Origin: Haloechinothrix sp033042135
GTDB taxonomy: Bacteria; Actinomycetota; Actinomycetes; Mycobacteriales; Pseudonocardiaceae
Reading direction: 5' to 3'
Length of the DNA: 64,000 bases
NCBI RefSeq assembly: GCF_033042135.1
Contig: NZ_WBXM01000002.1
Location: 248,001-312,000 of the forward strand
Shown here: positions 9,639-18,209 of the stretch, in pieces
Numbering within the stretch: position 1 is the first letter of the stretch
How the letters are laid out: each line of letters starts with the position of its first letter
Position numbers and translations under genes: made by a program
Notes under the pieces: model-generated
The model's input: only the letters and a program-made list of their open reading frames with translations
Database searches by the model: none
Told to the model about the DNA's origin: nothing

Positions 9639-10027
9639 CGCCACAGTTGCTGCACACAGTTCGTCCGGTGGGTTCTTGTAATTCCCGTCATCCCGGTGTG
9701 AGTCGAGTCCGGCAAGTCGCCTAGGATGCCTTATCGGGATCGCAGTGGTCTACGCGACGACTGCGTAATGGCGGAAGCACCACTAGGGGTTCGGCCTGCT
9801 GCGAATGGTCGATCGTGTTCGACCCGAAGTGAAGCGACTAGAGGCTTCTCGGAGTGGTCTCCGATTGAGATTCTAGACTATCCGATTGCGCTGTGGTTTT
9901 ATTTCTGTGGATCGAATCAATGTTTCACGGCTGGTTCGATAGGATAGCTGATGGGGAGTGCTATTCCCTCGGGCGAAATAATACGGGCGCCAAGACCATA
10001 CCGTGTCGTCTCTGTCACTGTTGTCGT
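9639..10027. other. Gene-free stretch after array 1
   Basis: 389 bases, noticeably more AT-rich than the surroundings, as is the SAVED-domain gene that ends at 10028. A 73-codon plus-strand frame (9726-9947) has no RBS, no coding-like third-position bias and no recognisable motif. I see no gene, only the array boundary and the 3' flank of the minus-strand gene. Confidence 0.5.
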
Positions 10028-11110
10028 TCAGGTCTGAAGAGTGTCAGGTTGATTCGCGCGGACGCGTAGCGGTATGTAGCGACCCTTTTCCTGGTCGTAG
10101 TGCATCAGGTGGGTGCGCTCGAACAGTTTGACGTTGTGTTGGATGAGGATCCAGCCGATTGCCAGCGCAACCACTTTGGGCATCATGGCAAAAATGATAA
10201 ATTGCTTTGACGGATTGTCGCGTGCCAGGCTTATGAGCGTGTCTGCCACCTGTAGTGCCTGCGCTCGTAGCTGCGTGTCGCAGTAATCGAGGTTCGGATC
10301 GGAGAGAGGACTGTGTTTCGTGTCAACTGGCTTGATTTTATAAATCTCTCCGACAGAAAAACTATTTATGTGGTCGATAGTAAGTTTGTCTGAGTTCCTC
10401 GTGAGGGCGATGTGTACCGCTATGTCGTCGTGTGAAGGATCCTCGAATTCCTTATTGATCGTCAATTTGCACGGATCGATGTCTCGAGAAGATAGGTTAA
10501 TACTGTCGCCGCTATCGTACTGCGGGAGCGTGAGTAGAGCGTTCTTCTTGGGGGAATCGGGATGTAGCTCGAGGGCGTGCAACTTACGGCTTGCCGGAAG
10601 GTTCGCGCCTAGGGCCACGGTGGCTGGCCAGAACATGTTTGGCGCGATGGTGTGCCCTGTGTCGTCCGGGCCTGAGTTGATCATCTGTTCGAGTGCTGTG
10701 CTGACGCTCTCACAGGAATCGACGAGGTGTATAATTCCGTTCTCCTGGTAATGTTCGAGGTCAACCCAGCGCGTGATGGATCGTACAGAGATGCTGCGAC
10801 GGATGGCTTCTTTGCGAGACGCTGTCCGCCAATCCCGCATGCCTTCGTCGAGGAGCTGGACACAATAGAGGGTTCCCGGTTGCTGTTTGACGCGACTACG
10901 AAGCCAGAGCAAGACTCCCAGCAGAATCGCCGCCACAGCGGTCGCTGCCACAAGGACCCGCCACGAGGAGACGAACAGCGCGTCAAGGGTCACCGCGAGC
11001 ATGGCTGTTGTCAAAGCGACAGCGATGCCGATGCCCCATTCGAGCCACGTAATGCGGTTCGAACCTGCAAACATGATTCCGCGCAGGTCGCGCCAGCGGG
11101 GCTTGTTCAT
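10028..11110 (-). CDS. Membrane-anchored SAVED-domain protein (TM-SAVED), putative type III CRISPR ancillary effector
   Basis: 360 residues. Two hydrophobic helices at the N-terminus (about residues 25-46 and 51-71) with a very short connecting loop, then a soluble region. From about residue 150 to the end it looks like a SAVED domain: VHIALTRN near the middle, then (residues 304-347) a strand FIIFAMMP, a helix VVALAIGWIL, a strand VKLFERT and an aromatic turn with a GRYIPL ending, the usual C-terminal SAVED pattern. SAVED domains bind cyclic nucleotides in CBASS effectors and in type III CRISPR ancillary proteins; fused TM helices suggest activation at the membrane (inference). The ATG at 11110 has AAGG upstream and precedes the charged tail before helix 1; an in-frame TTG at 11161 is less likely. 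Divergent from the Cas10 operon with 111 bases between. AT-richer than the cas genes. Confidence 0.75.
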   Translation of the reverse strand: MNKPRWRDLRGIMFAGSNRITWLEWGIGIAVALTTAMLAVTLDALFVSSWRVLVAATAVAAILLGVLLWLRSRVKQQPGTLYCVQLLDEGMRDWRTASRKEAIRRSISVRSITRWVDLEHYQENGIIHLVDSCESVSTALEQMINSGPDDTGHTIAPNMFWPATVALGANLPASRKLHALELHPDSPKKNALLTLPQYDSGDSINLSSRDIDPCKLTINKEFEDPSHDDIAVHIALTRNSDKLTIDHINSFSVGEIYKIKPVDTKHSPLSDPNLDYCDTQLRAQALQVADTLISLARDNPSKQFIIFAMMPKVVALAIGWILIQHNVKLFERTHLMHYDQEKGRYIPLRVRANQPDTLQT

Positions 11111-11221
11111 CGACGGGGACCTTCCTTGTGCCTGTCGGTGCCGCTGTGTAACGTAACGCAACGCTGTCGAGACGTACAGACACGAGTGGGAAGTGGTCCA
11201 GACGGCTCCGGGAGGTCGGCC
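11111..11221. promoter_or_regulatory. Divergent promoter region, TM-SAVED / type III-D operon
   Basis: 111 bases between two divergent starts. The plus side carries GGGAGG nine bases before GTG 11222, the minus side AAGG before ATG 11110. The shared region suggests co-regulation of the sensor-effector and the Cas10 complex. No clear operator palindrome seen. Confidence 0.5.
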
Positions 11222-13231
11222 GTGCCGGAGAAGTTTATCAACCCGTATACGTTCGTCCCGCTGCCAGGGGCGTCACCTCGACGGGGGCGGCCGCACGGAC
11301 ATTGCGGGGATCCCGCGCTGTTGTCGGGAATCCTGCGTGTGAAGATCAGTGCCGTGATGCCGCTGCTCATTCGTTCTGTTACGGCGAGCGGCGAGGGTGA
11401 GGGGCCAACGGGTCTTCCGGCGCGCCCGGACGGCACGACGATCATTCCGGGATCGACGCTCAAGGGAGCGCTGCGCTCACTGCACGAGACTGTGGCGGGT
11501 GGGTGCTTCCGGGTCTTCGACGACGGTTTCGTTCCTGTGTACCGCCAGTTGACGAGCGCGGGTTCGGGCAAGAGGTTACGGCTTGCCGTGGTGACGCGTC
11601 ACAACGATGTGAACGAGCCACCCGCTGTGCAGTTGTGCGACTCAAATGGCCGGAAGGTGCCACAGCACCTCCTCATGTCGCATCATGGTCCGCCCGGCAT
11701 GCCGTGGCGTTCGGGGCACCGCGTGAGACCGAGCTTCGGCAAGAAGGGGAAGGTCACCGCGATCCAATATGATCCGAACGGCGAATGGGTTCTGTATCTA
11801 AGTGATCCAGGTGGGCGAAACCGCGACAGCGAGAAACCGGCGCCGTACCGAGGCTATATTGCCAAGCTCACGGGCCAATCCGCCGACGTCCCGGCTCATG
11901 TGTGGGAACAGTACCGAGCTGCTCTCAGGGGCGCCGACGACCTCCGGCCCGGAAAGCAACCGGACGATACCGAAGACAAACGGTTCGTCGACGTCATGAT
12001 CCCAGCGATCTCGCAGGGCGGAGACAAAAGTCCGATCCGGATCGGCCAACGGTACCGGGCCAGCGAAGAGCTCGACATCGGACAACCGGTCTGGGTGCGC
12101 ACGGATGAGCACGATCAGATCCGGGAGTTGCGACTCGCGCAGATCTGGCGTGAGAGGCCGGATACGGCTGCGGCCGGGGAACGTGTCGGTGCATTCACCC
12201 CGTGTGACACCTACGAGAGCCTGTGCCCGAGTTGCCAGCTCTTCGGTGCGGTCGACCCGGTCGGGGAGCACGAGGCCGCGGAGCAACGCGCCTACCAGGG
12301 GCACGTCCGCTTCGGGGACGCACACGCTACCGGTCCGGTCGCCACATGTGAGGTCACACTGCCCCCGATGGGCACGCCCCATCCGGGGGCGGGCCAGTTC
12401 TACCTGGAGAACGACGCGCTGGTTCGGGGAAACGCCGATCGCCACCCGCTGGCCCGTTGGGGATCACCCGCCGATAAGCCACAACCTCGGCGTCTGCGTG
12501 GACGCAAGTACTACTGGCATACGCCGACAGACGACGGGAAACCGACTTGCCGCGGGCAGGCACGCTGTCACCAGCACGAATCTGGTAGTGAGATGGTATC
12601 GGCAGCCTCGGTGCTGCCCGCAGGCACCGTGTTGACCTCCGAGATCACGTTTACCGACGTGAGCCCCGCGCAGCTCGGCGGGTTGCTGGCCGTTCTCGAA
12701 CCGGACACGCTGCTGGAGGGCGACGGTCTGCTGCACCACATCGGCGGTGGTAAACCGTTGGGTTACGGAAGCTGCCGTATCGCGATCGACCAGGAACGAA
12801 GCCGAATCTGGTACTCCGGCACGCGATACGGTGCGGGCGGCCAGGCGACCGGCGTGCCGAGCCGCGATGAGCTCGTGGCAGCCTTTCGAGAATCCACCGA
12901 ACATGGCGTCCGCGAGCAGTGGGTCAACGTTCGCCGGGCGCTCGATCCGGCGAGTGTGGACCAGAACCTGGTGTGGTACCCACCGGGTGCTTCCTGGGAC
13001 GACCAAGGCACAGCGACGTTCGACCAGGGATTCCCGTTCTGGAAACATACCTCCGGCGAAGAAGTCAAGGAGGAGAAAGGGAAGGAAACTGCGGCGAAGA
13101 ACGACCAGCCGCGTAGAGATCACCCGCTGATCCCGCTACCCCAGATCAGCGAATCCGAGCAGACGCTGCCGATCGTGGCCGAGGCGACGGATCTAGAGCC
13201 ACAGCAACCACTGGACGGTGGTTCCCCGTGA
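11222..13231 (+). CDS. Type III CRISPR RAMP protein, TIGR03986-like (large Cas7-family subunit)
   Basis: 669 residues. The N-terminus PEKFINPYTFVPLP followed by HGHCGDPALLSGILRVKI and later IPGSTLKGALRSLHE is the pattern of the TIGR03986 RAMP family found in type III loci. A Cys cluster CDTYESLCPSCQLFG near the middle and the glycine-rich HHIGGGKPLGYGSCRI toward the end are RAMP hallmarks (metal-binding/thumb region and RNA-binding G-loop). It should be a Cas7-like backbone subunit of the crRNA complex. The frame is open 165 codons further upstream, but that part is antisense to the TM-SAVED gene; GTG 11222 has a good RBS and gives the family N-terminus. The C-terminal 60 residues are Lys/Glu/Pro-rich and probably disordered. 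Overlaps the cas10 start by 4 bases. Confidence 0.85.
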   Translation: MPEKFINPYTFVPLPGASPRRGRPHGHCGDPALLSGILRVKISAVMPLLIRSVTASGEGEGPTGLPARPDGTTIIPGSTLKGALRSLHETVAGGCFRVFDDGFVPVYRQLTSAGSGKRLRLAVVTRHNDVNEPPAVQLCDSNGRKVPQHLLMSHHGPPGMPWRSGHRVRPSFGKKGKVTAIQYDPNGEWVLYLSDPGGRNRDSEKPAPYRGYIAKLTGQSADVPAHVWEQYRAALRGADDLRPGKQPDDTEDKRFVDVMIPAISQGGDKSPIRIGQRYRASEELDIGQPVWVRTDEHDQIRELRLAQIWRERPDTAAAGERVGAFTPCDTYESLCPSCQLFGAVDPVGEHEAAEQRAYQGHVRFGDAHATGPVATCEVTLPPMGTPHPGAGQFYLENDALVRGNADRHPLARWGSPADKPQPRRLRGRKYYWHTPTDDGKPTCRGQARCHQHESGSEMVSAASVLPAGTVLTSEITFTDVSPAQLGGLLAVLEPDTLLEGDGLLHHIGGGKPLGYGSCRIAIDQERSRIWYSGTRYGAGGQATGVPSRDELVAAFRESTEHGVREQWVNVRRALDPASVDQNLVWYPPGASWDDQGTATFDQGFPFWKHTSGEEVKEEKGKETAAKNDQPRRDHPLIPLPQISESEQTLPIVAEATDLEPQQPLDGGSP

Positions 13232-14640
13232 CCATCACTTACCTGGATGTCGCTGTGGTACACATCCAATCGTGGCTGTCACGGACACCGCTGCTGCGCG
13301 GGCGTCGCGGTGCCTCGGCGATGGTCGGCGAGGCCACCAAACGCGCCACGGTGGATCAGCTGCTTTCGACGCGTCAGTTGACCGCGCTCGCGGAATGGAA
13401 CGAGGCCGCAGGAGAGGTGGACGGGGTGATCTCACTGCGGCTCCATACGGACGACGCCGGCGACCGTGAGCGAGTCGAACGCGATATCGTGCGCCATTTA
13501 CGTGAGTCCCTACCTGCCGCGTCCTTCCGGTCACAGTGGTGGAGTGGGGAGAGCTACGCTCACGCCCTCAGCGAGGGATCACCCGCAGGCGAACGCCGGT
13601 GGCCTGAGCTCGTGGCCGAGTGGCCTCCCGGCTGGCCCTGCGCGTGGTGCCAACGCTGGCCAGCTACAGATGAGCTACCGGTGCCCCTGCACGAGCAGGA
13701 TAATGACGAGTCGCAGCAACAGACCCAGCGCCGGGGTCTGTGCGCGGACTGCGTCCGGCGTGCGAAGGCCGCGGGTTACGCCACAAGCCACGGCAAGCAG
13801 CCACCGGCTGAGCGGCGCCTCGCCGAGTACCTCGACAGCCGGGGCGATGATGGCGACATCGACGTCCCGGACACGTTCGAGGCGCTCGCACTGCTCGATA
13901 GGGGCGAGGACCGTACGCACGTGGCCACCATCGCCGCCGACGGAAACGGGCTCGGCGACTTCATGCGCAGGGTGCGGGACCACGCCCCCACCGACAGCGG
14001 CGACCTGCCACGGCGGATCAACCAGGCCACCTGGCGCGCCTTGGTGGATGCCATCGACGCTGTTTCCCGGCCGGAAGTGAAACAGCTGCCGCTCGTACCG
14101 CATTTCATCGGCGGCGACGACGTTCTCGTCAGCGTGCCGGCCCACGACGCCTGGCGGTTCACATGCCGGCTGCAGGAGCGTTTCACGGACCGTCTCCGCG
14201 CTGAGCTGGGGGAGATGGTGGGCAACCTCGACCCCCCGACCATGTCGGCGGGCGTGGTGATCCACCACCGCACCGTGCCGATCTTCGTCGTCGTGGAGTT
14301 GGCGGAGGCGCTGCTGAGCCGGAGCAAATCCGAGTGGCGCGGCGAACTAGCAGCGCTGGCCTGGCACGACATCACGAACGAAGGTCCGGAGCCCACAAGG
14401 CGTGGGAGCATCTCGCTGGATGGTCTGCGCACCCACTGGGAGGAGCTGAATCAACTCCGCAGTTTGCCGGCATCCGCTCGACACCGGCTCGTAAGACTTG
14501 CCGCCGGTGAGGCCGACGCCGCTGAACTCGACGAACACCTCGATCGGTTGCAGCTGCGCGACTATGTGGAACCGTTCCTCCGCAGCGACCAGATCAACTT
14601 GGTCGACGCGCTCAGGATGGTGCGGTGGTGGTTGGGATGA
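13228..14640 (+). CDS. cas10: Cas10-family protein without HD domain, GGDD palm intact
   Basis: Large subunit of the type III complex, 470 residues, much shorter than the usual 700-1000. No HD nuclease motif is visible before the palm. Cys138, Cys141, Cys172 and Cys175 (CAWC, CADC) form a probable zinc-binding domain. The first palm strand contains AADGNGLG (near residue 240) and the second carries the catalytic GGDD at 295-298 in HFIGGDDVLVSVP; a third palm-like segment SAGVVIHHRTVP follows. Intact GGDD implies cyclic oligoadenylate synthesis on target RNA binding, while target DNA cleavage by Cas10 is not expected (family knowledge). GTG start overlaps the previous stop; stop overlaps the next ATG. 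Confidence 0.9.
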   Translation: MTITYLDVAVVHIQSWLSRTPLLRGRRGASAMVGEATKRATVDQLLSTRQLTALAEWNEAAGEVDGVISLRLHTDDAGDRERVERDIVRHLRESLPAASFRSQWWSGESYAHALSEGSPAGERRWPELVAEWPPGWPCAWCQRWPATDELPVPLHEQDNDESQQQTQRRGLCADCVRRAKAAGYATSHGKQPPAERRLAEYLDSRGDDGDIDVPDTFEALALLDRGEDRTHVATIAADGNGLGDFMRRVRDHAPTDSGDLPRRINQATWRALVDAIDAVSRPEVKQLPLVPHFIGGDDVLVSVPAHDAWRFTCRLQERFTDRLRAELGEMVGNLDPPTMSAGVVIHHRTVPIFVVVELAEALLSRSKSEWRGELAALAWHDITNEGPEPTRRGSISLDGLRTHWEELNQLRSLPASARHRLVRLAAGEADAAELDEHLDRLQLRDYVEPFLRSDQINLVDALRMVRWWLG

Positions 14641-15191
14641 ACACGGTGGAATTCACGATGACCTTCCACACCCCGTTCCGGGTGTCCTCCGGGAAAGCGC
14701 GCGACGGGGTGAACGAAACGGTGGACCCGATTGATGCGCTGCCGGCCACCAGCCTGAAGGGTGTGATGCGGGCGAGCGCCGCCACGCTCCTCGGCAGCGA
14801 CAACGCCCACGTCAGCTCGGTGTTCGGTTCCGGAACGGCACCGTCTCCGTGGCGGTGGAGCGCCGCACGGCCGGAGGACGGTTCCTGGGAGACTCCCCGA
14901 CCTGTTGCGCGCATCGCGATCGACAGCGACACCCAGACCGCCCGCCGCGACATGCTGGCCTTTGCCGAGCAGACCGGCGCCCTGCGCGCGACGTTCACCG
15001 TGAGCCAGTTGGGCTATCTCGACGAGCACGAGCGGCGGCGTCACGAGCTGGTTCTCGCCGTTTGTGGCCAGGCCACCCGTTCGATCGGTGCGCAGCGGCG
15101 GCGTGGTTTGGGATGGGTCGGCATTCGCTGCACCAGCCATACCGTGGACGCTGACGCTGTCGCCGAGTTCGTGGAGTTGATGCGGACGTGA
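14637..15191 (+). CDS. Small RAMP (Cas7/Csm3-like) protein of the type III-D complex
   Basis: 184 residues. TFHTPFRVSSG near the N-terminus, LPATSLKGVMRASAATLLG, and the glycine-rich SIGAQRRRGLGWVGI near the C-terminus are the strand, SLKGxxR helix and G-loop of a RAMP/RRM fold. It is about the size of a single Csm3/Cmr4 domain. ATG 14637 overlaps the cas10 stop (ATGA), showing translational coupling; its stop overlaps the Csx10 start. It should be a crRNA-binding subunit; whether it carries the target-RNA-cleaving Asp of Csm3 cannot be decided by eye (an Asp lies before the SLKG motif). Confidence 0.8.
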   Translation: MNTVEFTMTFHTPFRVSSGKARDGVNETVDPIDALPATSLKGVMRASAATLLGSDNAHVSSVFGSGTAPSPWRWSAARPEDGSWETPRPVARIAIDSDTQTARRDMLAFAEQTGALRATFTVSQLGYLDEHERRRHELVLAVCGQATRSIGAQRRRGLGWVGIRCTSHTVDADAVAEFVELMRT

Positions 15192-16441
15192 CCGACATGG
15201 CCCACGTGACCGTGGAGTTGAAGGAGCCCGTCGCCGCGGTGCGCCACATCCGTTCCGATTTTCGACAGGACGTGCACGAGTACGTCCCCGGCACGGTGCT
15301 ACGAGGCGCGTTGGCGGCGGCATGGATCCGCGACAACGGCCCACCGTCTCCTGAGGACGGCGAGTTTCTCAGCGTGTTCGAGGGCGACGGCAGCTTCGGC
15401 CCGCTGCACCACCGGAACGGCCTGAGCTTGCCGGTTCCGCTGAGCGTCAAGGTACACAAGTACCGGCCGCGGGAGGACTGCACGCAATTGTGGTGGGACG
15501 AGGCGATGGGGGAGCACGACAGCGTGTGCCCGAACTGCGGCGGGCGGCTGGAGCACAGCAAGGGCCAGGCGATGGGCCAGGTTGAACTGGCCACGCGGAC
15601 GCGTGTGGCGTTGGACGAACACGGTGTCGCGAGGGACGGGAACCTGTTCAGCCAGAACATGCTTCCCGCCGGTATGCGGCTGACCGGCTGGCTGTATGGT
15701 CCGGCGGTGCGCGCGGTGACATCGGGCACCGACTCGCCGGGAACCGTGCTTCTCGGAGCCGGCCGCAGCGTGCGAGGTCGAGCGGACCTCACGATCGACG
15801 CTCGGCACAGCCCGGAACCGGTAGAGGTCGACAACCGCGACGGAGTCCCGGTCGTCGTCCTGCGGCTGTCCTCGCCGGGTATCTTCGTGGACGCCTACGG
15901 GCTTCCCTGCGAGTCGCCCAGCCGGGACGAGCTGTCCGAGGTACTCGGCGTGGAGGTCCAGGACGTCCGGGAAAGGGAACGCTGGACGCGGTGGACCGAG
16001 GCTGGCGGCTGGCATGCAGCCAGCGGGCTGCCGAAACCCACCGAGCGTGCCGTCGCGCCCGGCTCTACCTACCTGGTGCGTTGTGCGGAAGCCCCCGACG
16101 AGAACGCGCTGCGCACGCTGCGAGCGAGGGGGATCGGCCTCCGTCGCCGTGAAGGGTTCGGCGCGCTTTACCGGGCCGAGCCGCCACGCGGATCGAACGG
16201 GCTTCACGGGGCGGTCGCACCGCTCCGGGCGCGGAGCCAGTTGCTGAGCGGGCTTCTTCCCCGGTTGAGGGAGCGTTCTCGGAACCTGCGGTACGGCAGT
16301 CAAGACGACACCGAGTTCGCCAGAGCCATGGATCCTGACGTCAGTGGCGAGGAGATCGCTCGCGCGTTCCGCACGCTACTCACCATCGCCGATGTCGACC
16401 GCTACATGGATCTGCTGATGTATTTGGAGTCCCCACAGTGA
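15188..16441 (+). CDS. csx10: Csx10-family (Cas5-like) RAMP, type III-D signature protein
   Basis: 417 residues. Begins with a RAMP strand, then RHIRSDFRQDVHEYVPGTVLRGALAAAWI; the YxPGxxLRGALA pattern is typical of Csx10, the subtype III-D signature. A CPNCGG knuckle at about residue 113 suggests a zinc-binding insertion. The C-terminus has RARGIGLRRREGFGALY, a G-loop. In III-D complexes Csx10 takes the Cas5 place, holding the crRNA 5' handle (family knowledge). GTG 15188 overlaps the upstream stop, and its own stop overlaps ATG 16438, so it is mid-operon. Long for a single RAMP; the middle (about 215-320) may be a second degenerate RAMP domain. Confidence 0.85.
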   Translation: MTDMAHVTVELKEPVAAVRHIRSDFRQDVHEYVPGTVLRGALAAAWIRDNGPPSPEDGEFLSVFEGDGSFGPLHHRNGLSLPVPLSVKVHKYRPREDCTQLWWDEAMGEHDSVCPNCGGRLEHSKGQAMGQVELATRTRVALDEHGVARDGNLFSQNMLPAGMRLTGWLYGPAVRAVTSGTDSPGTVLLGAGRSVRGRADLTIDARHSPEPVEVDNRDGVPVVVLRLSSPGIFVDAYGLPCESPSRDELSEVLGVEVQDVRERERWTRWTEAGGWHAASGLPKPTERAVAPGSTYLVRCAEAPDENALRTLRARGIGLRRREGFGALYRAEPPRGSNGLHGAVAPLRARSQLLSGLLPRLRERSRNLRYGSQDDTEFARAMDPDVSGEEIARAFRTLLTIADVDRYMDLLMYLESPQ

Positions 16442-17718
16442 AGGTCACGTTGTGCACGGTCCGGCTGCGAATGCTGTCCCCCGGGGGCGTCGGCGGCACG
16501 GAGTCCTCGGAGAACTCCCGGAATGTGCTCCGGCTCCACAGGGATCCGTGGGGACGTCCCCACCTCCCGGGCACCACGGTTGCCGGGAACCTGCGCGCGC
16601 ACTGTCGCCGCACCGACACGCGGCTGAACGACGTGTTCGGCAGTGCTGGGGACGGAGACACGCGCCGGGGCTCCGAGATCCAGGTACTCGGCACCGTCCT
16701 TCGGGGCAGCGCCGAGACCGGCATGGACACGGTGATACATACCCGCACCGCGATCGACCGCTACCGCGGCGCGGCGCGCAATACCTCGCTGCACCAGGTG
16801 GAGCAGCTTCCGGAAGGAACCGAGTTCGATGTGGTGCTGCGTTGGAACGACCCGCCATCGGAGCAACGGGGCGCCCTCCTGGAAGCGATCCGCACGTGGC
16901 AACCGCGATTCGGTCGGGGAGTCACCTATGGCGCCGGCCGTTGTGTCGTCGTAGGGCTGGGGGTCGTCGACTATGACTTAACCACCCGTGACGGTCTCCA
17001 TGCGTGGTTGCAGCATACGGAAACCATGCCGTACCCGGAACCGGAGCCGATCGACGCAGCGAGCTCGGCACCGACCTGGGTGATGGATGTCGACTTGGAG
17101 ATCGTCGACGGACTGCACATCGGTACCGGCGTCGCGTCCGAGGCCGAGGGGCACGACGGCGGCACGATCGCCCGGGTGAAACGTGACCCGCACGGGCAGC
17201 CGGTGGTACCCGGTTCGAGCTTGAAGGGAGTCCTGCGCTCACGGGCCGAGTACATCTGCCGTGTCGTCGGTGCCCCACTGTGTGGCGACACTGCGGAGGA
17301 GAACGAACGCGGCGAACCGTGCCGACCGTGCCGGATCTTCGGCTACACCGCCGGGCCGGACGCCGCGCGGCGCGCGGCGATCGCGGTACATGACGCACCG
17401 ATCATGGATGCGGTGGTCGAGGTACGGAACCACGTGGCGATCGATCGCTTCACCGGCGGAGCTCGCGATCAACTGCTGTACCGCACGGAGCTGGTTGTGG
17501 CGGGGCGGTTCCGCATCCGCGTCGAGGAGCTTCAACGACTTGATGACACCGACCGGCTGTTACTGCACGCGGTCGTGGCCGACCTCCACGACGGTCTGAT
17601 CGGCATCGGTGCTCGCACCACTGCGGGACAGGGAACGGTGCGCGTGGCCGATTCTGCGTGGCAGCGCCCTGATCTCGCGAGCCTGGCCAGCCGGCTCGGA
17701 GGGGAGGAGGCGGCATGA
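16438..17718 (+). CDS. Tandem Csm3-like RAMP fusion (two Cas7 domains)
   Basis: 426 residues made of two RAMP units. Unit 1 (about 1-185): LHRDPWGRPHLPGTTVAGNLRAHC, IHTRTAIDRYRGAARNTSLHQVEQLPEGTEF, and GRGVTYGAGRC. Unit 2 (about 212-415): DVDLEIVDGLHIGTG, PVVPGSSLKGVLRSRAE, CGDTAEENERGEPCRPCRIFG, HVAIDRFTGGARDQLLYRTELV and GIGARTTAGQGTVRV. Both repeat the IDRxxGxAR...L segment typical of Csm3, just downstream of the loop holding its catalytic Asp. Fused Csm3 copies are known in III-D. It should form two adjacent backbone positions of the crRNA complex and probably cleave target RNA. Coupled by 4-base overlaps to csx10 and to the next gene. Confidence 0.85.
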   Translation: MKVTLCTVRLRMLSPGGVGGTESSENSRNVLRLHRDPWGRPHLPGTTVAGNLRAHCRRTDTRLNDVFGSAGDGDTRRGSEIQVLGTVLRGSAETGMDTVIHTRTAIDRYRGAARNTSLHQVEQLPEGTEFDVVLRWNDPPSEQRGALLEAIRTWQPRFGRGVTYGAGRCVVVGLGVVDYDLTTRDGLHAWLQHTETMPYPEPEPIDAASSAPTWVMDVDLEIVDGLHIGTGVASEAEGHDGGTIARVKRDPHGQPVVPGSSLKGVLRSRAEYICRVVGAPLCGDTAEENERGEPCRPCRIFGYTAGPDAARRAAIAVHDAPIMDAVVEVRNHVAIDRFTGGARDQLLYRTELVVAGRFRIRVEELQRLDDTDRLLLHAVVADLHDGLIGIGARTTAGQGTVRVADSAWQRPDLASLASRLGGEEAA

Positions 17719-18209
17719 GCCAGGAGTACTACCTGTACGGCAGCGGACGGCACCCTGCCGAGGACTGGCCGGCGTTGCACGAGTCGGCCGAAGGATGGAC
17801 GGCGGCCTGGGCCGATGTCGAGGGATTCCACTTCACCGTGCTGCCGGAGCGAATGCCGGTGACGACGCACCTGTGGGCGTGGAAGCCGGATCGCTGGTTG
17901 CGTGTCCGCATCGACGGCCAGCACTGGTGGGCGTCTTTGCTGGTTCACGGCACCGACCATCCCCGACCGGACTGGGCTGGTTACTCGGAAACGGTCGAGG
18001 TGACGTCCATGCCGATGCTGCACTGGCCGACCGCTGACCGCCGCGTGCAGCAGTTCCGCCAAGCCCCGAACAGCCAGAACGTGCTGGAGATGACCGAGTT
18101 GTTCCAGCTGACACCGTTGCGGCAATCCGCGTCGGGCATGTTCATCGGCGCGGGCCCGATGAGCCCTGAGTCTGCATCGCCAACCCTCCGCGGTAATGGC
18201 TCATCATAG
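17715..18209 (+). CDS. Csx19-like type III-D protein
   Basis: 164 residues, acidic, with many aromatic residues (EYYLYGSGR, THLWAWKPDRWLRVRIDGQHWWASLL). Position (last gene of the III-D operon, ATG overlapping the preceding stop), size and the mid-protein strand-rich LWAWKPDRWLRVRIDG segment fit the Csx19/TIGR03984 family that accompanies Csx10. The motif match is by general pattern only. The role of Csx19 in the complex is not well defined; here it could also stand in for the small subunit, which is otherwise missing. Confidence 0.55.
   Translation: MSQEYYLYGSGRHPAEDWPALHESAEGWTAAWADVEGFHFTVLPERMPVTTHLWAWKPDRWLRVRIDGQHWWASLLVHGTDHPRPDWAGYSETVEVTSMPMLHWPTADRRVQQFRQAPNSQNVLEMTELFQLTPLRQSASGMFIGAGPMSPESASPTLRGNGSS

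Noticed and set aside
7831..9715. Many overlapping frames with repeated MESRREGGSH or DSRLPGGTPL peptides, which look like a repeat protein
   Set aside because: They are translations of the 36-base CRISPR repeat in different frames; spacers are non-homologous.
9726..9947. 73-codon frame after array 1
   Set aside because: No RBS, no motif and poor third-position bias in an AT-richer gap.
10727..11221. N-terminal 165-codon extension of the large RAMP
   Set aside because: It is antisense to the TM-SAVED gene. GTG 11222 has an RBS and gives the conserved family start.
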